Made by a program: the position numbers and the translations under genes
From: Loxodes magnus
Lineage: Eukaryota; Ciliophora; Karyorelictea; Loxodida; Loxodidae
Assembly: GCA_946699065.1 (NCBI GenBank)
Contig: CAMPDV010000294.1
Coordinates: forward strand, 1 to 64,000
Length of the DNA stretch: 64,000 nucleotides
Reading direction: 5' to 3'
Part shown: piece after piece, positions 38,474 through 50,941 of the stretch
Layout: every line of letters begins with the position of its first letter
How positions within the stretch are numbered: the stretch's first letter is position 1
The notes under the pieces: generated by a model
What the model saw: only the letters and a program-made list of their open reading frames with translations
Told to the model about the DNA's origin: nothing
The model's database searches: none

Positions 38474-39655
38474 TTTAATTTTTATAACTTAATTTAATAA
38501 CCATTTAATTAAAATAACTAATTCAATTTTACTGATTTCAATACAATTAAACAATTAAATTATTTCTTTATTAAACATATTTATAAATATTTTATTTCTA
38601 AAACATTTATTTAAAAATTCTATTTTTGTCTTAAAACAAGACAAGATATAAAACTAATAGTGTACAAACTTTTATATTTTTAATTATTTTATATCTTTTT
38701 ACTTTTAAATAAAAAGATAAACTACTATATCAAAAGTTTTATAACGAAGAATTATATCCTTATTATAATAAATTTAATATGTATTTGTTAAGTATAATTT
38801 ATTTGAGTTTTAATCCAAGAATTTTAATAAGAAACTCTTATTTCTTTATAGACCCTTTTAAATAAAAAATAAAGCATTACCATTTTTTAAAGCTACTGTT
38901 ATTAATTATTGTTTTTCACTTACATTTAATAAAAAAATGAGTTCTTTAAGCGTTTTACTAATTAAAAAATTTAAATAAAATAAGTTACTTATTAACTAAT
39001 TTGAATAGAGATTAAAAAGCATCAAATTATTTAAAGCAAAGCATTTAAATTTCGACTTTGTAAGATAAACTCTTTTAATTGCCCACTTTCTTACTACTAT
39101 TTCATTAAAACTTTTTATTTATAAAGGTCTTCCTTAAAATAATAAACTAATATAATTTATTACTTATAATGTTGAAAAATAGGTAATATAAATGTAATAA
39201 ATAGAAGTAGTAGAAAGTAAATATTTAAAACTAACTAGAAATGATTTATCACTAATTTATCTTACAATTATTAAATAGTAATATTTAGTTTTATTATTAA
39301 AGTAAGCTTTAATATGTTTAATTATGTCTATTAAAATACTTAAAATTTTATCCTTTTAGCTTTATTAGTTATTAATTTAAATTACATTTCTCTTTAATTT
39401 ATAAAGATATTAGATTAGTTATAATAAATACATATGGATTACTTTCTCTTTTTATAACAAAGTAATATTATATTTATTATGTATCTTATTTTTGGAACTA
39501 TCATTTAAAATTAATAATATCTAAATTATTTTACTTTATATTACACTTTATTCTTTTCTATTATTCTATACAAATATTGTTGCCACTATTAACACTCTCT
39601 TTATTAAAATAAGTTGCTTGCTATTAAGAAAATTATAAGCTTTTTAGAAAGAAAA
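38474..39655. other. AT-rich spacer
   Basis: No recognised gene on either strand. Confidence 0.3.
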
Positions 39656-40041
39656 CATATTTTTAATATGTTATATTGTTATTTTCTGAATTAGAAGATT
39701 TAAGCTTTATAACCTTAATAAAATCAAAAAATCTAGAGTAATTAAAATATCTAAGTTTCCTAATCTTAATCAACAAAGGTCATAAATAAAGAAATCTAAA
39801 TATTGATAGTATCACCGTAAAATAATTCTGAGAATCTCACAGTCAAATAAGATACTACTATCGAAAAAATAAAATAAATGATATAAGAATAAACTAAGTT
39901 ATACTGATGGTCATTGGAAATCTTTAAGAATAAAAAAGAGTTAGGCCACAAAAAGACGATACAATATTATAAGATTGTGGATTGGGAAAAGCTCTAAATG
40001 AGATGGAGTGATCTAAATTTTAAAATAATAATGTGTAGATG
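39656..40041 (+). CDS. Basic protein exon leading into a second micro-exon array
   Basis: A plus-strand frame from about 39690 reads a Lys/Arg/Ile-rich sequence, for example KLSYTDGHWKSLRIKKSQAT and RYNIIRLWIGKSSKWDG, with TGA as Trp, then meets a run of introns starting at 40042. No domain recognised. The start is not defined. Confidence 0.4.
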
Positions 40042-40702
40042 GTAAATGAAAATAATCTTATTATAGGAAGTATGTCACATTGCTAAACTTTCATTTTTAA
40101 TACAGGTAAGTTTAACATTAAATATTCTTAAAAATATAGCAAGTAAGTTAAACATGAAATATTCTTAAAACTATAGTTGGTAAGCTAAACATTTAATATT
40201 CTTAAAACTATAGATGGTAAGTATAAAATTTAATATTCTAAAAACTATAGCACATAAGTAAATATTTAATATTCTTAAAAATATAGCAAGTAATTAAACA
40301 TTTAATATTCCTAAAACTATAGATGGTAAATATAAAATTTAATATTATTAAAACAATAGAATATAAGCATTTATTAATCATTTTAGATGGTAATTAAAAA
40401 TTGATATATGCTTTAAAGTTGGTAATAGTTATTTATTAACAATATTAGATAAATGTATTTTAGCATAAATTTTTTTTCTTATATAGAGAGTAAATTTGGA
40501 CCTTAATTAATTTAGAATGTAAGGGGTATTTATAGTATATTTTATTTATTTAATAGATTGTATCTGTTTTATGACAATTTTTTTAGGAAGTAACATATAT
40601 TGTTAGCATGGTAGAATGTATGCTTTAATGTAAAAATTAATAAGGGGGTAATTTGATCACTAATGCAAAAGGTTGTAAGAATAAATTTAATTATAATAGT
40701 GA
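40039..40702 (+). repeat. Second single-codon exon array, introns about 17-37 nt
   Basis: On the plus strand, segments starting GTAA or GTA and ending TAG or AAG are separated by three bases. The exon triplets in order include ATG, GAA, CAA, TTG, ATG, CAC, CAA, ATG, AAT, ATG, TTG, AGA, AAT, ATT, GAA, GGG, GTT and TGA. The first eight or so introns are diverged tandem copies of a roughly 30-nt unit, and the later ones are unrelated in sequence. The units differ from the 27-bp satellite in sequence and length, and lie on the opposite strand 28 kb away. Two introns begin ATAAG, one exon seems to be four bases and one junction has no exon, so the array is not perfect. Confidence 0.6.
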
Positions 40703-43700
40703 TGAATATGTTTGGTAACGCAATCTTAGAGTGAATTACTTTCATACTTAATAATAACTCTTATTAATTAAAAAAATTATAAAAAAATAGTTTATAATTT
40801 ATATATTTATTTTGTATTTTAGTTTGGTTTAGTTTAAAGAATCATTTAGACAATTAATATTTTTATAGTTAATAATTATTTTGTTTAATTATGCAATTTT
40901 TTTAATTTTAATTTTTGTGTTAGTATTAGATATTTAAATTACTTTAGCTTAAATTTTGTGTATAGATTCTTAATAAAAATAGTATTTTACATGAGGATTT
41001 TATTAATTAATTACTTAGTATGTTTTTACTATATTTACATGAGGATTTTATTAATCTTATTTTTTTCAGTTTAATTTTTATGTTTAATCCATTTTTTATG
41101 AAGGAGCTTACGAATTTTGATTTTTTTTAATTTTTATAAAAAATTCTTAAACGATATTTTTTTATTGAATCTTATAAATGTTATTTATTTTTTTTGTGGT
41201 TAAAGTTTTTATTATAAAATAGTTTGTAATTTTTAGTTCTTTGAAAAGAGTGTATTTATATTTTTAAGAATCGATATAAGAAAATTTAGATATAAATTTT
41301 CTTATATAATAGATGTCATGAGTGGGTGTTAATTATATGTGTTGGATGGCTTGCTTAGTGTTGTTAATAAAAGATTAGTATTAAGTGTTTTCAAAGTATT
41401 AAAAGTTTTAAAGTAATTTAGATTTATGTAATTTAATAATTTTTTTGCTCAGTTTTTTACACTATTGGAAATTATTGCGACAGAATAAATAAGTGAAAGG
41501 CAAGATAAAAAATTAGAAAAGGAATAAAAAAAGTTAAAAAGGGTAAAGGGTTTGGAATATTGATAGAATTTTAAAGAGTGAAAATTTTTAAATTAAGCAT
41601 ATAAAGATTTAGAATGGATTTTTTAAAGGAAAAATGGATTTTATGAAAAATAAAAAAGATTTTTGGGAAATAAAAAAATTTAGAGAAGTGGCTTATTGAA
41701 TTGGATTCGGAAAAATTAAATTTAAAAAAATTAAAAATTTTGATTTGTTTGAACTGCAAGAAATAAAAAAATATTTTAAGAATTTTTAATTTCAAGCAAA
41801 TCAAAAAATCAAAAAATTTTGAGATAAGGTATGGTAAAAATTGTATTTTTCAATACAAAGTAATGCTTTTATTTAAGAATTCGAATCTTTTTTAAGAGTA
41901 ATATGTAAAAAAGTTGTTGGAAAATTAAAATGGTTTAAGAGAGTCTAAAAAAGCCAAATTTTATTTTTGTTTTTTCTCAGTGTTTTACACTTCATGAGAT
42001 TTTCGGACGGAATTAAAATTTTAAAAATTTTATTGCTAAGGCTGAAAAATATTCTTATAAAGATAAAATAATTAGAAGTAAAAAATGTAGATAAAACGTA
42101 TTAAAGAAATTATTATATTTATAAATATTTTTAAAATTTTCTTATTTACTTTTCTAAGAATTTTAATTACAAAAAATTTTAAAGATGGAAAAAAAGAACG
42201 CTTTAAGGAGATTTATATTAAAAGGAGTAAATATTTTTAGATATATTGTAATAATTTTAATAATTTTAATTCTACATAAATTTTTTAATTATATCTCTCA
42301 AATTTCAAATTAAAATATTTGTAATTTAGACTGATTTTATAAAATTTTTAGCTTTTTAAAATAAGAATTTATTAATTTTGTTATTTTTAATATTTGTTAT
42401 AGATAAAGATGATAAATTTAATAAAAATACAATTTGAAAAAATTTAATTTTTTCATGTATATTTATGAATTCAGAAATGCTAAAAACAATTTATAAATAA
42501 CATTTTTTTTCTTTTCATAAATAAATTAAATATAAATGATTAACAAATAGATGAGAGTAAAAACATATTAAATAGTAAAGAAATTAAAATTAAAAAAAAA
42601 GAATTTTTGAATGTCTTTTGATCCACTTATACAAGCTTAAAAGGTTAACTTTTTAATTTAAGAAAACAATTTAATTTTTTAATTGAAGATATGAAAATTT
42701 TTTATTTTGATATTCATTTATTCTAAAAAATCTTAATATAGTAAATTAATATCTACTTATTAAAAAATTTAAAGCTTTCACAATAAATGACTTTAAATTT
42801 ATGTTTAGTGCACGTTAATAATAGCTATAAAACTTATAATTAAGACAAAAATAATTTGAACAATTATTTTCAAGTCATACGATTTTAGAAATCAGATTAA
42901 AAATTCTATATTTTCTAATCTTACTAAAAAGTTACTTTTTTTAATCTACAAGACAAATTTTTTAAATAACGTTGATTTTCTTATGTTCGAACTATTCTGC
43001 GTAGATTTAATCTCATAGCATAATAAAATTTACTTAATATTTTAAATTTAGATTTTTGAACTAAAAGAGTTTTTTTATATCTAGTATCTTTTTACCAATA
43101 GATGCTTGTAAATTTTTAACCAATTAAGTATTAACTTTAATATTTGTGAAAAATAGTTCTCATCATGCTGTTTTTTCTGAATGAAATTTTAAATAGTTAT
43201 AACAGGAATTCTACTAATCAGTTTTTGTAAATAGATAATACATTAAGTAATAAATACAAATTAGAAAATCTCAAAATTCAATCCATTAGTAAAACCAGAT
43301 AATCTTCAGACATATTCCCTTCAAAATAATAGATTTAACCAGAGACCTCTTGTAGATTCGAGCTAAAATCACAATTCCGCTTTTTTATTATGCTTATTTT
43401 TCTAATTATGCCTTATATCTCATTATTAATCAATCAATCTATCTTGCTTTCTTCTCTTCTTCTATTTCTTTCTTTTAAGTTTTCTCCGTTTCAGTATTTA
43501 AACTCTTGTAGATTTTATAATCCTGTGAAGTATTTTTATTTGTAGACAATAGATATTAAATTAATTATTAATAGTAAATAAATATAATTATGTCTTTATT
43601 AATACAAATTTTCAAAAAAACTTATATTTGTTGATTTTACATAAGAATAAGTAATTTTATAGTATAAATATACAAATTAAAAGCAAAAAAAGAAAATTTT

Positions 43701-44178
43701 AGGATAAAACTACAGCATAAGGTAACTTCCCTTCCTCCCCAACACAATTAAGATAGAGAAAAAATAAAAAGATGGAATTTTATTGCTTAAAGTGATTAAA
43801 ACACATATTAAATAATGTTGGAGGCTTAATCATTAAATAATTGACTTTCGTAAAATCTCGATCATTGAAATATTAATTAATTTGACACAACAAGATTTAT
43901 TAATTATATTGATGCGTATATTTTTGGCTTTCTATCTTCGACAAATCTTTAATGGATTCTTAAGAGTCGCTATCTCACCATTTGCCCAAATAAACTTACA
44001 GGCTTTAAAAATGCTTATTACTGACTTAAAATGCTACTTTTCATATCTTTTTAGCAAATATTTTCTTATTTATTTTTTCTTCAATTTTTTTATAAATAAT
44101 CGCAATTTAAAAGAATACAGAAGAAGGTAAGATAAGAAAAAAAAGTTTTTAAATATTTATACTTAATTAAATTTTTTA
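40703..44178. other. AT-rich region without a secure gene
   Basis: Very A/T-biased, with long T and A runs. A protein-like piece lies at about 43880-44140 on the plus strand (YLTICPNKLTGFKNAYYWLK in one frame), but no family is recognised. Near 43330-43390 a minus-strand stretch has a faint tRNA 3'-half look, which I do not accept. Confidence 0.3.
40986..41055. repeat. 22-bp direct repeat
   Basis: The sequence TTTACATGAGGATTTTATTA with two more bases occurs at 40986-41007 and again at 41034-41055. Function unknown. Confidence 0.8.
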
Positions 44179-45050
44179 ATGTCAGGATTTTTCGGTTCCA
44201 AAGAGGCAGGAGTCAACAAAATCTCAAAGAGGCTAAGGCCATGAAAAGGGAATCAAAAAAAGTCCTTCATCAAATCGAATCTCTCACATCTGAAGAAAAA
44301 TCTAGGAAATAGGATAAAAGTATTATGCGCTTGGAAGTATTCAATCTCACCACAAAGTAAATAATCAATGATAAGCTGGTAAAAGTGATGCTGGACCTCC
44401 AGGAGGAGGCCTAAAAGCTGAAGAAAGATTAAAAGAGACTGATGGAAAACTTTAAATTGTAAAATAAATAGAATCGAGACTTATGACCTAAGAAAGAGGC
44501 CTTAACTCATTTTAAAATATTTCAAAAGACCAGAGCAATTAATCGAAACATTAACAATAGAATCAGAAAGAAATGGTCAACAAAATAGAAAAAATAGAAG
44601 AAAACCAGCTAAAATTGCAGCGTTAAATTGGTATAAAAGAATAAGAAAACGACCAAATGATAATCGAAGGAGAAAAGAACTCAAGATTTAAACCTAAACG
44701 AGAAGCAAAAATGATGTTATTATTGTAACTCTCGAACGCATCTATGGAAAAGATGCTAGAAATTTTGAAACTTTAAATAAGAATACAGAAATTACTAGAA
44801 GAATTTGGAGAATTAAAAGAAGATGTAACAACAACTAAAACTAAAAAAGAGAAATGTTATATTGCAACAAATTTAGAAAAGTATACAAGATTAAATATGT
44901 CAATCATTATCTTTGCGAAAGTATACCTTAGTGAAAATATGCATAGAAAGAAGAAGTGTTGTAGAGATATTTTAACTTTAATATTTAGCCTCTAGAGATT
45001 GGTGGGAAAGAGGTTAAAATACCTCCAAGAAAGTCAAGCATTTAATTTTT
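44179..45050 (+). CDS. Coiled-coil CCHC zinc-knuckle protein (copy 2)
   Basis: ATG at 44179-44181, MSGFFGSKEAGVNKISKRLR, then a Lys/Glu/Gln-rich coiled coil (about 44240-44470) and a CCHC zinc knuckle CYYCNSRTHLWKRC near 44715-44756, spacing C-X2-C-X4-H-X4-C. It is homologous along its whole length to the worn copy at 1225-2113. The build resembles nucleic-acid-binding ORF1/Gag-type proteins, but no polymerase, terminal repeats or target duplication were seen, so the element class is undecided. Not fully intact in one frame. A pseudoknotted RNA candidate and a GTGCTAC hairpin follow on the same strand. Confidence 0.6.
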
Positions 45051-45165
45051 TATTTTTATTTATAAAATTTTTAAGGTTTATTTGAGATAAAGAAAGAAAA
45101 GCTTCTGAAGTCTTTAGTTCTGGAATATATTATTATATATATTATATAAAATGGATATCGGCAGC

Positions 45166-45319
45166 GTCAGTCAAACTAGTAGGTAATCTGGTGCAGTGTA
45201 TACTGCATTGCGAGTAATCTCGCACTAGATGCCACCACGGGGAAAGGTGGATAAGCTCCGTTGAGACATACCTAACTTACCCCGAGGGTTCTCTCTAGCA
45301 GTATGAAAGTTTGACTGAC
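45166..45319 (+). ncRNA. Compact structured RNA with a predicted pseudoknot
   Basis: A 154-nt GC-rich block closed by a perfect 12-bp helix (45166-45177 with 45308-45319). Inside: TAGGTA/TACCTA (45180-45185 with 45269-45274), ATCT/AGAT (45186-45189 with 45227-45230) enclosing two hairpins TGCAGT/ACTGCA (45192-45207) and TGCGAG/CTCGCA (45209-45224), then CCACC/GGTGG (45232-45236 with 45246-45250). The loop of this last hairpin holds CGGGG (45238-45242), which can pair with CCCCG (45280-45284): a pseudoknot. The nesting is what one sees in ribozymes and other folded RNAs. I recognise no known family. The sequence is in no convincing protein frame. Confidence 0.65.
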
Positions 45320-45511
45320 TGACCTTCTAATTGCCAACTTAATAACTATCTCTTATTTGGACCTTATTCAAGAAGACTGAAGCATTTGACTCAAGATTTT
45401 AGAATAATCTTTAATTAGAAGATTCCCCATTTGGAGAAGTTGACACATCGGACCTCTAGAATTTAACAAGAAATATGAGAAAATTTTTAAATATTAAATA
45501 TTAATATTGGA

Positions 45512-45549
45512 AGAGCCGCGCGCCATCGAGGTGCTACGCACTCTATAAT
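45512..45549 (+). repeat. GTGCTAC hairpin, copy 2
   Basis: AGAG/CTCT (45512-45515 with 45541-45544) and GCG/CGC (45518-45520 with 45537-45539) close a loop containing AGGTGCTA. Near-identical to 956-993 in stem ends and 3' flank CTCTATAAT. It lies about 190 bp after the structured RNA. Confidence 0.6.
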
Positions 45550-45849
45550 CCTTTTTATTTATTTATATATATAAAAATTAAATAATGAGAACTAAAACTT
45601 TAATAATGATATAACACTAAAGCTTAAAAGATTAACTAACTCTAATTGTAACTTATTATTTTAATTAGTATTAAACTTATTACTTATACAGGTATTTAGT
45701 CACTTACTTAATATTAGTATAACTTTATTTTTAGTAAAGATGAAAAACTATTGGCTGAATATTGAATAAATTAGAGAAAGATCATAATGAGATCTTTCTC
45801 TATAATTTTAAATTTTAACTCTCGTTTGCTTATAAAAAAGGTAGAAAGA

Positions 45850-46850
45850 AAAGTATCATTAAATTAGTTTGATAAAAAGGAAGAATTCTAATTTATCCAT
45901 TTTAGGATAAATTTCTTTTGGAATTCTTAAAAGCATTTGATCAATATAGAGCTTTAGATAATTAAAATAACTATATTGACATAGAAGAGCTCTCAAAATA
46001 AATACCTAACTTTAGCAAGTGAAAAATAAGTTATAAATATTCGTTTCTTCTACTTATAAAGCAAAAAAATAAATGATTTCAGAATAAATAGTTTAGAGAC
46101 AACTCCTTATATAGTACATAAAAAATTATACTACTCTAAATCTTTCAAAAAGTAATTTTGATTTTAAAAGATATATAAAAGATAAGAAAAACAAGGTAAA
46201 AAGAAAAAATTATAAAAAAAGTGTAGAAAAGAATAATTAAATGGAAAAAATAAGAATAATGGCATTGTAACTTAATCCTTAAATTAATTCATATAAAAAA
46301 TTAGACTCAGATAGAATATAAAAACTCTCCTTCAAATTAATTTTAGAATTAAATTGAAAATCATTTATAATAAAGATTAAATAATTATAAATTCTGAGTA
46401 AATCAAAGTATAATATTATTAAATTTAATCAAATGGATACAAATTCATTAAATGGAAAGTATATTTATATTTTGAAAATTAAAACGAAAATAAAGTAAAA
46501 AGTTCTAGTTTTTGAATATTATATCAAGAGTAATCTTATTATAGATTTTAAAAAAATAATTTAGATTTTTTAATTAAAGCTAAAAAAGAATTGTATGTAG
46601 TTGAAGAACATCAAATAAGTAAATCTTCATAATAAAAAAGAAAAGTTAAAATTAATGAATTTTTGGATATATGGTAAAAGTAAAAGCTAGAATTTTAAAA
46701 GGCAAAGCACTAGAAATTAAAATTAAATAAAAAAAAATTTAATAATTTATTTTAACTTAAAAAAAGTTGTTTATCAAATTTCAATAAATAAGTGAAATTA
46801 AAAATAAAACTAAAAAATTAATAAAATAATTAGAAAAAAGTAATAATAAA
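45850..46850 (+). CDS. EF-hand-like N-terminus, Lys/Gln-rich protein
   Basis: Around 45905-46010 the frame reads LLEFLKAFDQYRALDNQNNY then IDIEEL, which resembles an EF-hand: hydrophobic helix, a loop with acidic/Asn ligands and I-D-x-E-E-L, but with extra residues in the loop, so calcium binding is uncertain. After a frame change the rest (46230-46850) is one long charged frame, for example YKFIKWKVYLYFENQNENK and QQKRKVKINEFLDIWQKQKL. It runs to within a few bases of the ARF gene that ends at 46862 on the other strand; the two genes are tail to tail. Confidence 0.45.
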
Positions 46851-46861
46851 AATGGACATTG

Positions 46862-47335
46862 TTATTTCTCCTTATCTATTAGGAATTTTGCCAAATAATC
46901 CAAACCTTCATATAAACCATCACCATTAATAGCACATGTTGCTTGAATATAGTAACTTCTTCCTTTCAATTGATGTAATTGTAACTTATCTGTCAATTCA
47001 GTTACAGCATGATATTCGGTAAGTCTTATTTATTCGCAAATACTAAAATGCAGGCATCTCTTAATACATCTTCTTATAAATTCCTAAACAACTTATCTTT
47101 TGCATCTTCTACACTTTTTCTATCATTAGAATATAATAAAAATATCAATCCATTCGTATTATTATAATAATGTCTCCATAATGGTCTTATTTTATCCTAT
47201 CCACCTATATTCCATACTGTAAATGATATATTCTTATATTCTACCATCTTTACATTAAATCCTATCGTTGGAATCATAGTTACCACCTCACTTAATTTCT
47301 ACTTTATAAATCGTCATTTTTCCTGCCGCAAAGTT
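46862..47335 (-). CDS. ARF-family small GTPase, frame-broken
   Basis: The minus strand reads the ARF core: AAGK with a following T (P-loop end), [13 protein letters not shown] (switch I with its Thr), [20 protein letters not shown] (switch II, usual Gln kept), [21 protein letters not shown] (NKxD), then [20 protein letters not shown]. ARFs cycle between GDP and GTP and recruit vesicle coats. Gln is encoded by TAG and TAA, and the usual C-terminus is followed by TAA (46862-46864), which suggests that TAA can also terminate. One frame break after NKQDLP and one or two near the P-loop; the first 20 or so residues are not found, so it may be a pseudogene or the sequence carries indels. Confidence 0.85.
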
Positions 47336-50300
47336 TTTTCTGTTTCTTTTTAAGTTTTTTAGGTCTTTTAGATTTCTTTTCAGTTTTTTTTACTTTTTTC
47401 ATATCTTAAACATTTATTGTTATGTTCTTTTTTTAAGATTTTTCATTTTTTACTATCTTCTTAATCTTGTTTTTTATATATTTTTTTATAATAAAAACTC
47501 GTTTATTTGAACGTCTTTTTTTAGTATTTTTTACTTTTTTTACTTTCTTTTTTTTTAGATTAATATAATTTTTATTCATATTTCAATTTATAATTTTGAT
47601 TTCTTTTAAGATTTGATTTTTTTCATTTCATCACTTGATTATTCTCAATTTACAATAGGTATTTTGCGACATGTTTATTTCAATATTTTTTTTAGAACTT
47701 TTATATTTTTCATTTCTATTTCTTAGGTATTTTTATATTATTATTTTAGATTTTATAATCTTTTGAAAAATTTCTTTTTTTTTCTTTTTCTTACTTTTAG
47801 TTTTCCTTTTGACTCTAAGATTATTTATTTCGATTCTTTTTTTAAATACAATTTTTCTATGTCATTTAGCTTTTTTTGATACTTTCTTATTAAATTATTT
47901 TTCAGCCTTTGATTACTTTGAATTTGTTCTAAATATTGTAAAAATAAATTCTTTTTATATAATTAGTTCTTAATTAGTAAATTTTTGATTACTATACACT
48001 CTTTAATGACAAAACCTGAATTTATTTATCTAATTTACTGATTTTTTCGAACTTTTTCAGTTTATTTCATAATTTACAATTCCCTTTTTTTATCCACTTT
48101 TTTCTACCTAAACATATGTTTTGATGCTTTTAATGTAAGTCAAATATATTTAAAAACTTATTTTTGTTTTTCGGCTGCACATCTTTAAAAGTTTAATCAA
48201 ACTTATTTTTAACTGGACTACTTTCAATCTATCCCTTTTAGAGCTCTACATCAAGTACAATACGACTATCAGATACTACTTGTAATTATTTCTTTTTCAA
48301 AATTTAGATAAAGAAAGTTCTTTTAATTACTTCGAGTAAATATTATATATTTTAATGATACCAAAATTTTCTTCTGTCTTGCTAAAGCGTTTTATAGTAA
48401 ATGGAAGGTATATCTATACATTATTTTAAAAGTTTATTTATGGAATCTTCTTTTTATGTATTTGCTCTAGTTTCTTAATTCAGAAATTTTGGTCGAGAAA
48501 TATTGAAAATTAAAAAAATGTTCTCACAGGATTTGAAGAGAAAGTTGTTAAATTGTAAGAGTATTGCTATTTTAAATTTCAAGCTATTTCAAGTTTTTTA
48601 TTAAGCTAAATTTTCTTCTATCGTTCTATTATATCTTTAACTTTTCTTATCGACTAAATGACTAGTTAATTGTATTAATGCTTCAAACCAATTAAGTTGC
48701 ACTAAATATTTAATCAAAAATTATTAAATCAATACCAATGGACGAATCTTAAGTCAAAACTTCTATTTAAAATTTTTTAATTACTTTGCTAAACTTCAAC
48801 CGATATTTGCTCATTCAATAACTAGTAAATGTTTGTTTATCTAAATGGATTTTTAATTAATTTAACATGCTTGCTTTAGGTAAATTAGTTTCCTGTAATA
48901 AATAAAAATAATTATTTAGAATAGGTAATATTAAGACTTATGCTAGTAGCAAGCAATTACTAGTTAATGTAATTTTAAATTTATTTGATCTATTTAATCC
49001 AATATATGGAAATATTCCCTGTTCAGATTTCAGCTATAAGTTTCCTTCTCTTTAAAATGCTTTTGTTGCTCATTAGTCTCAAGAATATATGTGTACTTTT
49101 TCATGCATTGGTAAATTAAAGAAACCAAGTTATTAAAGCTAGAATGAGTTTCTTACCTTGTTTCAAATATTATTCATTAAAAAGCCTAAAGGATTACTTG
49201 ATGCTTATTAACTTATTCCGATTTACAACTTTCTCTTCAGAGATTGTTAATAGAACTAAGTATGTAAGTAGATGACTCTAAGTCTACATGCTTTAATTTT
49301 ATGTAACTGAATAATTAGGAAACATTCTATTTATTACTAGTATTATAAATTTTTAGTTAATGCGTCTTGATCATGTCAAAGTTTCGCTTACTGAGGTTTC
49401 TTAATTTTTTAAAATTTGCTTCAGATTTAAAACTTCTTTGTCTATGAAAAATAGTTTATTAGTTTATACGATTATACTATTAGATAGGAAGAAGTATGGT
49501 TTAACTTATGAGCAAAACAGAAAAGATATTTAATCAACTCCACTAAAGCGAAATCTTAATAGCTCTAGGGAATATAAAATAGCACAAAGAAAGATGAAAA
49601 GTCATTTAATTATGGAAAATATTTAAAAAATAACTACAATTTCAAGGTATTTAGTTAATATATAACATTATCTCTACGATATTAGATCTTCAGCAGAATA
49701 TACTTTTGATAATCTAAGTTTCTCACTTTACCACATTTTAGGAATTTAGTATCATATTCAATTTAGATATTAAAGAAAGATACAAGTACTTAAGGTGAGA
49801 AAAGGGATCATAAATGAGATAATAAATAAATTGTATTGGCTTGTTTTTCAACTTAATGCTGCTTTCAGAAAAATACTATCAAGCCTGTATTCCTTAATTA
49901 GAACTTATCTATATTTTTAAATTGATAGTAGCTATGCTGCAATATTTCCTTAAAGATATCTTTACTATAATATACCTAAAATAGAATAATGAGTATGAGG
50001 TTTATAATATAGCTAAATTTAGATTAAAAAGCAAATATCAGATCATCAGATATAAGTCTAGTATTCAAACTTCATACTTTCATTCTATAAAAATCTGAAA
50101 GGAATTTAATTAAGTAGAAGCAAAATTGCAAGCATAAGCTATAGAAAAAATGAATGAAATACTTGTTTTCTATAACTCTAAATCACATAAAATTAATGTA
50201 TTAAAACTTTAATTTTGTCTATTAAAAGCTATTAGTTGTATGATACTCAATAAAAACTATCCATAAATATAACATTCTTAAAGAGAATATAATTAAGAGT

Positions 50301-50941
50301 TCTACTTAATTTTTTGCTTTTAAAATAAAGCAAAATTTAAGGAAAAAGATGAGCTAAATTTAGATGTGAAAGAATTTTTATTACTCTCTTATAAAACATA
50401 AGATGAGCAAAAATATAAAAGAAGCTAATAGAAAATACTAGTATATATAAAGAAAAAAAACTAAACTTGCTAAATAAATAATCAAACATAGCATTAAAAT
50501 TCTAGTTATACAAATTTTAGAGATTATTCAAATACATATGAAATTGATAATCTTTTATCTGATTTAAATAATAAAATTAGATATGCATTACTATAGAATA
50601 AAGTGAATATTAGAAAAATGAAACAAATCGTAAACATAAAATTCCTTAGTGAGATATAAATCTAATTTTATCTTTAATAAACTTATTATTTAATTATAAG
50701 TATCATATTAAAATATTAAAACCTTTATATTCATAGGCTTTAGATGAATAAATTATTATTCGATTTTTGAAGTTCTTAATTAATATAAAGTCTATGTAAT
50801 CTAAGGGCTGTTCTTAAATTTTGATTCTGTTTTCTTTTTATCAATTGAAAGATAGAATACTTTAATCAGTTTTATAGGATTTATTTAATCCATTCAGTAT
50901 AAAATCATATTTCTATGATTAATTTATATTTAAAAGTTAAA
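47336..50941. other. Region without a secure gene
   Basis: 47336-48100 is T-rich on the plus strand and gives Lys-rich repeats on the minus strand (KKVKKTEKKSKRPKKLKKK), possibly a basic protein tail. 48200-50900 has mixed composition with pieces that could be coding, but no domain was recognised and no frame is convincing. Confidence 0.3.

Noticed and set aside
41571-41804. Phe/Lys-rich minus-strand ORF
   Set aside because: Low-complexity composition from A/T runs, no family signal.
43330-43390. tRNA-like 3' half on the minus strand
   Set aside because: Only the T-loop-like bases fit; no acceptor, D or anticodon arm.
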